Source: an uncultured Flavobacteriales bacterium
Lineage (GTDB): Bacteria; Bacteroidota; Bacteroidia; Flavobacteriales; UBA1820
Direction: 5' to 3'
Length of the DNA stretch: 13,977 nucleotides
NCBI GenBank assembly: GCA_959608625.1
Contig: CAUHQV010000049.1
Location: 1 to 13,977, forward strand
Made by a program: the position numbers and the translations under genes. Under the pieces are notes generated by a model, which saw only the letters and a program-made list of their open reading frames with translations, was not told the DNA's origin and did no database searches. Shown in pieces: positions 6,521 to 13,851 of the stretch. Numbering within the stretch: position 1 is the first letter of the stretch; every line of letters starts with the position of its first letter.

Positions 6521-7837
6521 TTACAAAAGTTTGCCGCCCAGCAGTAGGGCCGCTACCGTGAAATAGATAATCAGCCCGGTCACGTCTACCAGCGTGGCTA
6601 CGAACGGCGCGGAAGCAGTGGCCGGATCGAGTCCCATTTTTTTGAGGATCAGGGGGATCATCGAACCGGAAAGGGTGCCCCACAGGACTATGAGTACCAG
6701 CGATACCGAAACACTCAGCCCGACCCAGGCCCAGTATTCCCCGTAATCGTACAGGCCTGCCTGCTGCCAAATGAGGATACGGACAAAGCCGATGGCCCCC
6801 AGGATGGCCCCGAGCAGCAGCCCGGAGAATATTTCTTTCCGCATCACGTACCACCAGTTGCTCAGTTTCAACTCGTCCAGGGCCAGGGATCGGATGATGA
6901 GACTGGCCGCCTGCGAACCGGAGTTACCCCCGCTGGAGATGATCAGCGGGACGAACAGGGCCAGCACCACGGCTTGGGCGATCTCTTCGTCGAAATGCCC
7001 CATGGCCGATGCGGTAAGCATTTCCCCCAGAAAAAGGATGACCAGCCATCCGGCGCGTTTTTTCACCATTTCCAGCAGGGGCGTTTTCGTATAGGACAAG
7101 TCCAGTTCCTCGGTACCACCGAATTTCTGGATATCTTCCGTGTCGCGCGCGTTGATCTGATCCAGGATATCGTCGAAAGTGACGATCCCTACCAGTGTGC
7201 CGTTGTCCGAAACGATGGGCAGGGCGTCGCGGTCGTATTTGTTGAAGAATTCGAAAGAATCCTCGATGGAAGTCTGGGTCTTTATGGCGATGAAATTGCC
7301 GTCTGTCAGATCGCGGATCAGGGTATCCTCGTCCGCCAGCAGGAGTTGTCCGATCCGAAGGTCGTCTATCAGTTTGTTGTCCTGATCCACGACATACACG
7401 TAGTTTAGTGTTTCGGCTTTTTTCCCGTATTTTTTGATGTGGTCGTATACTTTGCGCACATTCCATTGCGGGCGGACCTGAATGTAAAGCGGGGTCATCA
7501 GGCGGGCGATGCTGTCTTCCTGATAGCCGATCAGGTTCAGGGCTATTTCCTTCTGCTCCTTGTTCAGCAGGTTGATGCAGTGCTTGATCAGGGTATCCGG
7601 AAAATCCGTGAACAGGGCGGTACGGTCGTCCGGGTCGAGGTTGTTCAGGATCTCGGCCAGTTCCCGGTTGCCCAGGCTTTTGGCCAGGTCTTCCTGCACG
7701 GACATTTCCAGGTAGGGGAATACCTCCGCTTTTTCTTTGCCGGGAAGCATCAGAAACGCGATATCTCTCTCCTTTTCGTCCATCGAGGAAATCTCTTCCG
7801 CGATGTCGGCCGGGTGTCTGGATACGATATCTTTCAT
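6521..7837 (-). CDS. mgtE: Magnesium transporter MgtE
   Basis: A 438-residue inner-membrane Mg2+ channel/transporter. Residues 1-112 form the MgtE N domain (HPADIAEEI and LDPDDRTALF repeats). Residues about 113-235 are two CBS domains (LMTPLYIQV, then ALPIVSDNGTLVGIVTFDDIL) that sense cytoplasmic Mg2+. Residues 264-438 hold about five hydrophobic segments with the family hallmarks PLIISSGGNSGSQAA (297-311) and GLDPATASAPF (402-412). Asp418 in LVDVTG matches the pore Mg2+-binding position of the family. The ATG at 7837 is the first start after an in-frame TAA, giving an N-terminus slightly shorter than in many relatives. It lies 131 bp after the ABC-F gene on the same strand; a hairpin at the end of that gene suggests separate transcripts. 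A weak GACCTTTG element on the minus strand at 7939-7946 could be its own -7 box. Confidence 0.96.
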   Translation of the reverse strand: MKDIVSRHPADIAEEISSMDEKERDIAFLMLPGKEKAEVFPYLEMSVQEDLAKSLGNRELAEILNNLDPDDRTALFTDFPDTLIKHCINLLNKEQKEIALNLIGYQEDSIARLMTPLYIQVRPQWNVRKVYDHIKKYGKKAETLNYVYVVDQDNKLIDDLRIGQLLLADEDTLIRDLTDGNFIAIKTQTSIEDSFEFFNKYDRDALPIVSDNGTLVGIVTFDDILDQINARDTEDIQKFGGTEELDLSYTKTPLLEMVKKRAGWLVILFLGEMLTASAMGHFDEEIAQAVVLALFVPLIISSGGNSGSQAASLIIRSLALDELKLSNWWYVMRKEIFSGLLLGAILGAIGFVRILIWQQAGLYDYGEYWAWVGLSVSVSLVLIVLWGTLSGSMIPLILKKMGLDPATASAPFVATLVDVTGLIIYFTVAALLLGGKLL

Positions 7838-7938
7838 AATGGACGGTTTTTAGGTTACACATTCCTTTTTTCTCCCCATCCCGCCCCGGCGGACGGAAAG
7901 GAAGGCCGAATCCAAAAGGGCATCCGGAAGATGCGGTG

Positions 7939-7946
7939 CAAAGGTC
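7939..7946 (-). promoter_or_regulatory. Weak candidate -7 element for mgtE
   Basis: Minus strand reads GACCTTTG, one base off TAnnTTTG, about 100 bp before the mgtE ATG. No clear -33 element is seen at 19-21 bp. Confidence 0.25.
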
Positions 7947-7968
7947 GGGATTTTTTTCCGTAGGACGG

Positions 7969-7996
7969 TTAAAAACCGGCTCGAACGGCCGGGTTT
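7969..7996 (-). terminator. Terminator overlapping the 3' end of the ABC-F gene
   Basis: On the minus strand AAACCCGGC (7996-7988) pairs with GCCGGTTT (7980-7973), with one bulged C and a 7-nt loop, then continues in T residues through the stop codon at 7971-7969. The hairpin is built from the last codons of the gene. The plus strand is also T-rich after the dyad, so it might work in both directions. Confidence 0.55.
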
Positions 7997-9579
7997 AATT
8001 TTATCGAACGGCCGATGCCGATCTGGCCGATAAAATATTCGTCGTGCGAGACTACGAGCAGTGTCCCTCCGTACTCCTTGATGACCCGGGTAAGTATCTC
8101 GGTATTGCGGATATCCAGGTTGTTGGTCGGCTCGTCGAGAATAAACATTTCAGGGGTATGGGCGCGGATCATCAGACAGCACAGAGAGAGCCGCATTTTT
8201 TCCCCGCCGCTCAGTTGCCGGCACGGCTTGCCCCAGGTTTCTTTCCGGAAAAGGAAACGGTTCAGGATCGTTTTCAGTTCGTGCTCTTCCATTTCGCCGT
8301 TGAACGTCCGCGCCTGTTCGAATACGGAAAGGCCGTCCCGGACGATAGAGTAGTCCTGATCGAGGTATACATAGCTGAAACCGGCGCGTTGTACGGCTCC
8401 TGAAGAAGGGGCCAATTCCCCGGAAAGGATTCTCAGCAGGAATGTTTTCCCGCTACCGTTGGCCCCCTCCACCCGGATACGCTCGCCGCTGCGGACTTTG
8501 ATGTCCAAAGGCTTGTCCCACAAAAAGTCCTGTCCAAAACCTTGGTTGACGGCCTGTGCCTCTACGAGGATTTTTCCTTTGTGGGCATCCGGGGTATGGA
8601 AGTCGATTTTTATCGCCCGGTCTTCCGGGAGCGCCCGGCGAAGACTACTGGCTTGCTGCGCGATGGATTCGATTTTCTGCCCGTGTATGTCCCGGAGCCT
8701 GGAGGCGCTTTTTTCGGCTTTGTCTTTCAACACACCCATCGCCATTTTTCCCAGTCCTTTTTTTTCGTTCTGTTTTTTTCCCCGGATTTCGTGCTTTTCT
8801 TTCCGGCGGGCGGCTTCCCGGGCCATTTTTTGGGCGGCCCGGAGTTGCTTTTCCTTTTCGTCCAAGCGGGATTGCAGGGCGTCTGTTTGCCGGTCTTTCG
8901 CATCTTTGTACGTTTCGTAATTCCCCGGATAAAAGGAAACACCATCGGGGCCCATCTCGTACATTGCCGACAATCGGTTTAGCAGTGTCCGGTCGTGGCT
9001 CACCGCCAGGATAGTGGCCGGAGAATTTTCGAGAAGCCGGTAAAGCTGTTCCCGGCTGCCGGTATCCAGGTGGTTGGTCGGCTCGTCCATCAGCACGATA
9101 TCCGGGCTGTGCAGGGTGATCCCGGCCAAAAACACGCGGGTCTTTTCCCCGCCGCTCAGGGAGTCCATTGTCCGGTCCGGGGATATTGTTTCCAAGCCCC
9201 ACCCCGAGAGGGCGGCGGCCATCCGCTCCTCGATGTTCCAGTCGTTTCCCAGCGTGGAAAAATGCGCCTCTGAAATATCCCCCGAGAGGATGGCGTGCAG
9301 GGCCCGGATTTTTTGGGACACACCCAAGGCTTGGGCAATCGTTTGTCCGTCGTACTGTCCGAAATGCTGGGGTACCAGATAAGGGGGTGTGTCGCAGTGT
9401 ATCTCCCCCGAAAAAGGAGAGAGGTTCCCGGCCAGCAGTTGCAGCAGGGTCGATTTTCCGCTGCCGTTTTGCCCTATCAGGGCGGCCTTTTCCCCGGTTT
9501 GCAGCGAAAAGGAAACATCCCGGAACAAGGGTTCCCGGTCGGGGTGTATATAGCTGAGTTGTCGGATGAGAATCGCCAT
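7969..9579 (-). CDS. ABC-F family ATP-binding protein
   Basis: A 536-residue soluble protein with two ABC ATPase domains and no membrane segment, the ABC-F layout. Such proteins bind the ribosomal E site to relieve stalling or displace antibiotics. Domain 1: Walker A GQNGSGKST (36-44), signature LSGGEK (141-146), Walker B IVLMDE (161-166), H-loop SHD (194-196). Domain 2: Walker A GANGSGKT (372-379), signature LSGGEK (456-461), Walker B MFILDE (478-483), H-loop SHD (511-513). The linker (about 228-325) is long, helical and Lys/Arg/Glu-rich, the part that reaches toward the P-site tRNA. I chose ATG 9579 (MAILIRQLSYIHP): it starts the first ATPase domain, has GGAG just upstream, and the in-frame extension to 9870 would cover the promoter and leader. 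A resistance role is suggested by the leader, not proven by the protein. Confidence 0.93.
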   Translation of the reverse strand: MAILIRQLSYIHPDREPLFRDVSFSLQTGEKAALIGQNGSGKSTLLQLLAGNLSPFSGEIHCDTPPYLVPQHFGQYDGQTIAQALGVSQKIRALHAILSGDISEAHFSTLGNDWNIEERMAAALSGWGLETISPDRTMDSLSGGEKTRVFLAGITLHSPDIVLMDEPTNHLDTGSREQLYRLLENSPATILAVSHDRTLLNRLSAMYEMGPDGVSFYPGNYETYKDAKDRQTDALQSRLDEKEKQLRAAQKMAREAARRKEKHEIRGKKQNEKKGLGKMAMGVLKDKAEKSASRLRDIHGQKIESIAQQASSLRRALPEDRAIKIDFHTPDAHKGKILVEAQAVNQGFGQDFLWDKPLDIKVRSGERIRVEGANGSGKTFLLRILSGELAPSSGAVQRAGFSYVYLDQDYSIVRDGLSVFEQARTFNGEMEEHELKTILNRFLFRKETWGKPCRQLSGGEKMRLSLCCLMIRAHTPEMFILDEPTNNLDIRNTEILTRVIKEYGGTLLVVSHDEYFIGQIGIGRSIKLNPAVRAGF

Positions 9580-9614
9580 AGTCTCCAATGATTTAAAAAG
9601 TAAAACAAATACGT

Positions 9615-9653
9615 GAAAATAAAAGGCTTCAAGGCCTTCCGTAAAAAGCGGAA
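9615..9653 (-). promoter_or_regulatory. Candidate ribosome-mediated attenuator in the ABC-F leader
   Basis: On the minus strand two hairpins compete for the same GGAA (9640-9637). The first pairs TTCCG (9653-9649) with CGGAA (9641-9637). The second pairs GGAAGGC (9640-9634) with GCCTTTT (9627-9621), including two G-U pairs, with a 6-nt loop followed by ATTTT, a terminator-like form. The stop codon of the 14-codon upstream ORF sits in the second loop. A stalled ribosome would be expected to block the second hairpin. The arrangement is visible; the regulation is inference. Confidence 0.45.
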
Positions 9654-9673
9654 CCCGTGATCGGGGCTGGCAT
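9629..9673 (-). CDS. Candidate leader peptide of the ABC-F gene (14 aa)
   Basis: An upstream open frame, ATG 9673-9671 to TGA 9631-9629, encodes MPAPITGSAFYGRP. It begins about 43 nt after the expected transcription start and ends 49 nt before the ABC-F ATG, within a terminator-like hairpin. Leader peptides of this size precede several antibiotic-induced ABC-F genes. There is no obvious Shine-Dalgarno site, which is normal for this phylum. Short frames arise by chance, so confidence rests on position only. Confidence 0.4.
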   Translation of the reverse strand: MPAPITGSAFYGRP

Positions 9674-9722
9674 AAGAGGGGAAAATTTAGATTCTCATTG
9701 GAGTAACGGTCGAATTTGCAGG

Positions 9723-9753
9723 CAAATATAGGCAATATTCCTTCGGCGGCAAA
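9723..9753 (-). promoter_or_regulatory. Promoter of the ABC-F gene
   Basis: On the minus strand TTTG (9753-9750, within TTTTTG) is followed after exactly 19 bp by TATATTTG (9730-9723). This is a full match to the Bacteroidetes housekeeping promoter TTTG-N19-21-TAnnTTTG. Transcription would start near 9716, giving a leader of about 135 nt before ATG 9579. Confidence 0.75.
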
Positions 9754-9765
9754 AATGAAAGCCCC

Positions 9766-9803
9766 TAAAAATTGAAACGGCCCTGCAGAAAGCAGGGCCG
9801 TTT
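9766..9803 (-). terminator. Terminator of the surface-protein operon
   Basis: AAACGGCCCTGC (9775-9786) and GCAGGGCCGTTT (9792-9803) form a perfect 12-bp stem with a 5-nt loop. On the minus strand it is followed by CAATTTTTAG. It lies about 75 bp after the stop of the repeat lipoprotein gene and just before the ABC-F promoter. Confidence 0.8.
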
Positions 9804-9876
9804 CGCGGACAGGAAATTTCCGGTATCCGTAAGGGAACCCCAAGCGGGTATTCCCAAAGGCAATGAACAAGAAAAT

Positions 9877-12390
9877 TTATTGCAAGGTTACGCTCGCCCA
9901 AACCATGTTCCAGCCATTGACCGTAATGGATATGCCCATATAGACGGATTGGTTGATGTTGAACGTATATGTACTTCCCATGCTGATAGTAGCGCTGGAG
10001 TCCGTAAATTTCAGCGCGTGAATTTCGGTGTTCTCGTACATCACCCGGATGACGATCTGGCGGTTGTCCGGGTCTCCGGAGACAGGCGTGAGGGTTCCGA
10101 ACGAGCCGAACGCGCCGGAGGTAGCGATCTTGGACGAAGAATTATAAGTCATATCCAACGCCAGGGGAACGGTGAGCGGAAGCGAACCGCGGGGACGTTT
10201 GCCGACCTCTCCTTCGAAGAAATCGCAGGTGCGGCCCTGGTTCTCGAACGAGATCCAGAATTTGGACGGGTCCGGATCGCTGACGCCCGGTACCGTGATC
10301 TGGTCTACCCGGTGCAGGTTGACCGTAACCCTGGCCGATGCGACGTACTGGTTCATCTGGGTGGGATTACTTACCGCCGCGCTTTTGGGGAATTCCGTTT
10401 TCTGCCACCACATATTGGGGACGTTGCTGGCCAGGGGCATGTACCAGCCCGTACGGGCCGGATCGGGTTTGAGGGTAGCTTCTACATCGTATAGATCGCG
10501 GGGGCCGTCTCCCGAAGGATTGTGGTCTTCCCAGGTCACATTGGGATCGTCTCCCCAGGAGACCATCGTCCAGCCCCGGGTCTGGTTTTCGCGGCCCGTA
10601 TTGTGGATGCCGCTCACGCAGGTGCCCTGTGGTACCAGGTCGCTTTGCAGGTCGCCCTGGACGAAAGGCCCGTCCGATGGGAAGTAGAATACGCGGATGC
10701 CATAAGGCACATAGGATGCCGTAAATGCAGTTCCGGAGTTGCCGCGGCGGAAAGAGAGCCGGATGGTCGATCCTACTTCCATCTGCGAGGTCACGGAAGT
10801 GGCCATGCCTTTGTTGTCGAACGCTACCAGGGAAAGGGCGCCGGTGGTCTGGGCGAAGTAATTGTAGGCGCTGGGCGAGGTTACGGTAACCGTTTTGGCT
10901 GTCATATCGACTTCCGTCCGCCAGCCGTCGGGGGCCGTTGCCTGTACCGACACCACATTGGCGCTGATGGTAAAGGGCAGTACCTTCGTCTCGTTGAAGC
11001 GGTCGAACACGATCGGAGAGACCGGCATGGCGAACTGGATGGTCCGGTACCGCGGTACGGAGAACGAAGCGGCCGGTTCGGTGTTGAGTTCGAAGATAAT
11101 ATAATCGTCGTTCGAATAGTCTACGCTTTTGAAGAAGGAATCGCCGGCGTCGCCCTTGTCTCCCTTCTGCCCGGTGGCTTTTACTTTATTTCCGTTCACC
11201 AGGATCCATGTTTCGGCGGCGGGGGCAATAGTGACTGTCCAGTAGTATTCCAAATCGGTGTCCTGTTTGATGCCCACTACGGGGGTCGCTCCGCTGGCGC
11301 CGTCCGTGCCGTTGGCTTTCACTTTATTGCCGTCCACCAGGATAAATTCGGCAGCACCGTCCCCGATTTTGCGGGTCCAGTAGTAGTTGGGATCCGATGG
11401 GTTCGAGGCGTCCTGCGCTACGCTGATAACGGGTGTTTTCCCGTCGTTGCCCTGTGCTTTCACACCGGTATCGGTCGATCCTATCCACCAATTGCCGTTG
11501 GATCCTATTTCCGGGGACAGTCCATTCTCTCCCCGGGCTTTCACGCCGGTGTCGGTAGTCCCGATCCACCAATTGCCGTTAGAACCGATATGCGGGTTCA
11601 ATCCGTCCGCTCCGGTAGCCGGGACGTTGGTGTCGGTCGATCCTATCCACCAATTGCCGTTGGCGCCGATATGCGGGGTCGTACCGTCCGCCCCCTGTGC
11701 CTTTACGCCCAGGTCGTTCGTGCCGATCCACCAGTTGCCGTTGGAATGGATGTAAGGTGTCTGACCGTCCGATCCGTTGCCGCCTTGCGCTTTCACACCC
11801 AGGTCGACTCCGTTGGAATGCCAGTTGCCATTGGATCCGATGTAGGGCGAGTAACCGTCCTCCCCGCGTGCTTTCACGCCGGTATCGGTCGTGCCGCACC
11901 ACCAGTTGCCGTTGGAACCTACGTGCGGGGTACTCCCGTCCGCCCCTTCGGCCTTGACTCCGGTGTCGGTCGCTCCGCACCACCAGTTGCCGTTGGAATG
12001 GATGTAAGGGCTGTTCCCGTCGGCGCCGGCCAGCCCCTGGGCGTTGACTCCGGTATCGGTACCGCCGATGTGCCAGTTGCCGTTTTCGCCTACGATGGGT
12101 GTATTACCGTGGTAGATGATCTTATCCCCGCTTTTGCGGAAAGTCAGCTTATAGCCGGATCCGTCGGGAAGTTCCTCCACGCCGGTGACGCAATCGTCCA
12201 GTTCCATCGAGTTGATGATGGAATTGATGATGTCGATGTGGTTGTTGATGGTCGTGATCTGGTTTTGGATAACCTCGAGCTCTTTTTCGAGCTCGTGCTG
12301 GCGGCTGTAGAGGATGCTTACGTCGTCTTTGTAGCAACCGCTGAACAGCGCGCAGAATACGATGGAAAAAAGTAAACGTTTCTTTTTCAT
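9877..12390 (-). CDS. Repeat-rich surface lipoprotein (PL29-lyase-N-terminal-like/DUF4988-like)
   Basis: An 837-residue protein predicted to be exported and lipid-anchored: basic N-terminus, hydrophobic core, and lipobox LFSGC with Cys19. Residues 25-65 form a coiled coil, followed by DGSGYKLTF (76-84), as in the PL29-lyase N-terminal (DUF4988-like) proteins of Bacteroidales. Residues 95-316 are eight 27-residue repeats of the type TPxIGSNGNWWIGxTDTG. Residues 317-406 hold two longer repeats with YYWT and GNKVKA, then a short collagen-like GQKGDKGDAG. Residues about 446-540 look like a BACON/Ig-like fold (FTISANVVSV, GWRTEVD). The C-terminal half (540-837) has features reminiscent of fimbrillin-like or DUF5119-type proteins, ending in a YTFNINQSVY region; this last call is weak. 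It starts 25 bp after the OmpA-type gene, so they are probably co-transcribed. Probable role: surface adhesin or stalk; no enzyme motif is visible. Confidence 0.85.
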   Translation of the reverse strand: MKKKRLLFSIVFCALFSGCYKDDVSILYSRQHELEKELEVIQNQITTINNHIDIINSIINSMELDDCVTGVEELPDGSGYKLTFRKSGDKIIYHGNTPIVGENGNWHIGGTDTGVNAQGLAGADGNSPYIHSNGNWWCGATDTGVKAEGADGSTPHVGSNGNWWCGTTDTGVKARGEDGYSPYIGSNGNWHSNGVDLGVKAQGGNGSDGQTPYIHSNGNWWIGTNDLGVKAQGADGTTPHIGANGNWWIGSTDTNVPATGADGLNPHIGSNGNWWIGTTDTGVKARGENGLSPEIGSNGNWWIGSTDTGVKAQGNDGKTPVISVAQDASNPSDPNYYWTRKIGDGAAEFILVDGNKVKANGTDGASGATPVVGIKQDTDLEYYWTVTIAPAAETWILVNGNKVKATGQKGDKGDAGDSFFKSVDYSNDDYIIFELNTEPAASFSVPRYRTIQFAMPVSPIVFDRFNETKVLPFTISANVVSVQATAPDGWRTEVDMTAKTVTVTSPSAYNYFAQTTGALSLVAFDNKGMATSVTSQMEVGSTIRLSFRRGNSGTAFTASYVPYGIRVFYFPSDGPFVQGDLQSDLVPQGTCVSGIHNTGRENQTRGWTMVSWGDDPNVTWEDHNPSGDGPRDLYDVEATLKPDPARTGWYMPLASNVPNMWWQKTEFPKSAAVSNPTQMNQYVASARVTVNLHRVDQITVPGVSDPDPSKFWISFENQGRTCDFFEGEVGKRPRGSLPLTVPLALDMTYNSSSKIATSGAFGSFGTLTPVSGDPDNRQIVIRVMYENTEIHALKFTDSSATISMGSTYTFNINQSVYMGISITVNGWNMVWASVTLQ
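11158..11442 (-). repeat. Two larger YYWT/GNKVKA coding repeats
   Basis: Two in-frame units of about 45 residues follow the NGNW array (protein residues 317-406), each with TPV, an acidic loop, YYWT, a variable segment and DGNKVKA/NGNKVKA, then a Gly-rich joint with a short collagen-like run. They share the Gly-Asp joint of the NGNW units but have a different core. Confidence 0.7.
11443..12108 (-). repeat. Eight tandem 81-bp repeats encoding NGNW units
   Basis: About 666 bp of in-frame tandem repeats coding for eight units of 27 residues (some 30) with core NGNWWIG, TDTGVKA and a Gly-Asp-Gly joint. Copies 1 and 4 have NGNWH, copies 2 and 3 WWCG with Cys138 and Cys165, and copy 6 DTNVPA. DNA copies are similar but clearly diverged, so the array is old rather than freshly expanded. 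Confidence 0.9.
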
Positions 12391-12415
12391 TTTATCGGTT
12401 TTTTTCGGGATTCGG

Positions 12416-13768
12416 TTATTCGGCGCTTTTTTGCTGGGTCAGGTCGGCCCGGCGCGCCAGGATAGATACTTTGTTGGCCCCGGCTGTCTTCGGGTCGTTA
12501 CCGCGGCCTACTGCTGTAAGGCGGGAGGATGAAATGCCTTGTGATACGAGGTAATCTACCACGGACTGCGCCCGTTTGCGGGAAAGCGGCAGGTTGCCGG
12601 TGGTATGGCCGGTATGGTCGGCATAGCCTTCTATCAGGATACGGGTATCCGGATTGTTTTTAAGTAAAGAGACGATTTCGTCCAGTTCGCGGTGGTACAG
12701 TTTGGTATCGACCGTAGACGAATTTGTCCGGAAATAGATGGATGGAAAGACTAGGGTGTCTTTTACGATGACCCTTTCCACGATCTTTTCCCGGCCGGCA
12801 GCCCGTTCGATCTCGGTCTTCAGGCTGTCCGCTTCGGCCTGCATGGCCGTATTTTCTGTTTTCAGGGTAATGATATCCGCATCCGCCCGGGATAGTTCCT
12901 GCCGGAGTTTGCGGCTGTATATGTACGAAGAGGCAGGGGCGTAGATGAGATTGTCCTTATGCTTGCGGCCGTTGAGTTTGAAAATGGCTGTCAGGCCGGT
13001 ATTCCACATATAGCTGTCCCGTGCTTTGGCGATGGTAACAACCCCGTCGAAAGAATTATTGCTGATCCAAATGATGCCCGTATTGAGTTGCAAGTCCAGC
13101 AGGCGCCCGGTACGGAAACGGAAAGCGATGTCCCCTCCCGCCCCGAAGTTCACGGAGTTGTCCAGCGAACCGGCCGTGGCGCGGCCGCCGCTCTTTTTAT
13201 AGACTTTCGGGGAGAATTTCTGGAGGTAAACCGCGGGTTGGAGCAGGACGGTGAATACATGCTGCCCGCGGTTTTCTACAAAAAGATTGTTCAGATTGAG
13301 GTTCAGGTGCAGCCCGAAATCGAGTACGTCGATCCGGGAGTAGATGTCGGCATATTTCGTGCCTTCGATAGTAGTGGGCGGATAATACGTCATCCCGTCC
13401 AGTCCCAGGATATAGTCTTTGGCATAGTCCGGCGAACCGGCTTTGTTCCGCCCGTAAGTCCCGGATAGGCCCAGCCCGATGGTCGGACTTATCTGGTAGC
13501 CCAAGCGCAGGCCGTATTGTCCGCCGATGTATGTTTTGTCGGCGGAAAGAGAGTTTATGTCGCCCGAAAAGAACGGCATTCCGATGCCGGCTTCGATAGT
13601 CCATTTGGAATAATCCCGGAAATATTCCTTTTTCAGCGTTTTCATTTCCGCTTTCACGGACGCATCGGAAAATTGGGCGGAGTGTTTACTGTCCTTCGAT
13701 TGGCCGGAGAGTCCGACCACGGACAGGCTGGTTGCAAATAGCAGGCAGATCGAGAGTTGCTTGTTCAT
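12416..13768 (-). CDS. OmpA-family outer-membrane protein
   Basis: A 450-residue envelope protein. Residues 1-22 are a signal peptide. Residues about 55-265 are rich in alternating hydrophobic strands (FGLHLNLNLNNLF, LRLGYQISPTIGLGLSG) and probably form an outer-membrane beta barrel. Residues 285-325 are a coiled coil. Residues 336-445 are an OmpA C-terminal domain with GYADHTG and LSRKRAQ; Asp384 and Arg399 match the residues that hold peptidoglycan diaminopimelate in this family. It would anchor the outer membrane to the cell wall. It is the first gene of a two-gene operon with the repeat lipoprotein. The ATG at 13768 gives a proper signal peptide. OmpA-type genes often head fimbria-like loci in Bacteroidales, which fits the neighbour. 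Confidence 0.92.
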   Translation of the reverse strand: MNKQLSICLLFATSLSVVGLSGQSKDSKHSAQFSDASVKAEMKTLKKEYFRDYSKWTIEAGIGMPFFSGDINSLSADKTYIGGQYGLRLGYQISPTIGLGLSGTYGRNKAGSPDYAKDYILGLDGMTYYPPTTIEGTKYADIYSRIDVLDFGLHLNLNLNNLFVENRGQHVFTVLLQPAVYLQKFSPKVYKKSGGRATAGSLDNSVNFGAGGDIAFRFRTGRLLDLQLNTGIIWISNNSFDGVVTIAKARDSYMWNTGLTAIFKLNGRKHKDNLIYAPASSYIYSRKLRQELSRADADIITLKTENTAMQAEADSLKTEIERAAGREKIVERVIVKDTLVFPSIYFRTNSSTVDTKLYHRELDEIVSLLKNNPDTRILIEGYADHTGHTTGNLPLSRKRAQSVVDYLVSQGISSSRLTAVGRGNDPKTAGANKVSILARRADLTQQKSAE

Positions 13769-13823
13769 ATTACGTTTTATATGTACGATTGTTCGTTTAG
13801 TTTTTTATAGTTTTAAAATCCAT

Positions 13824-13831
13824 TAACTTTG
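13824..13831 (+). promoter_or_regulatory. Outward-facing -7 element TAACTTTG
   Basis: TAACTTTG matches TAnnTTTG on the plus strand. The -33 region is T-rich but lacks a clean TTTG at 19-21 bp. It points away from the OmpA gene, toward the window edge, so it serves a gene beyond the window or is a promoter in the inactive orientation. Confidence 0.4.
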
Positions 13832-13851
13832 TACTTGTAAACCATTGTGCC

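Noticed and set aside
6924..7862. A 312-codon minus-strand frame overlapping mgtE
   Set aside because: Arg/Pro/Gly-rich shadow of the mgtE coding sequence in another frame; no domain.
9580..9870. 97-residue N-terminal extension of the ABC-F protein from an ATG at 9870
   Set aside because: It would run through a terminator stem (9775-9803), a full promoter (9723-9753) and the leader; the ATPase fold begins at ATG 9579.
11158..12108. Tandem DNA repeats considered as a CRISPR array
   Set aside because: The 81-bp units are in-frame coding repeats with conserved protein sequence throughout and no unique spacers; no cas genes are near.
10522..12375. A 617-codon open frame on the plus strand opposite the repeat lipoprotein
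   Set aside because: Its protein is a repeating antisense image of the NGNW array with no recognisable domain, while the minus strand has a lipobox, repeats and operon context. The long open frame is a by-product of repetitive, biased codons.
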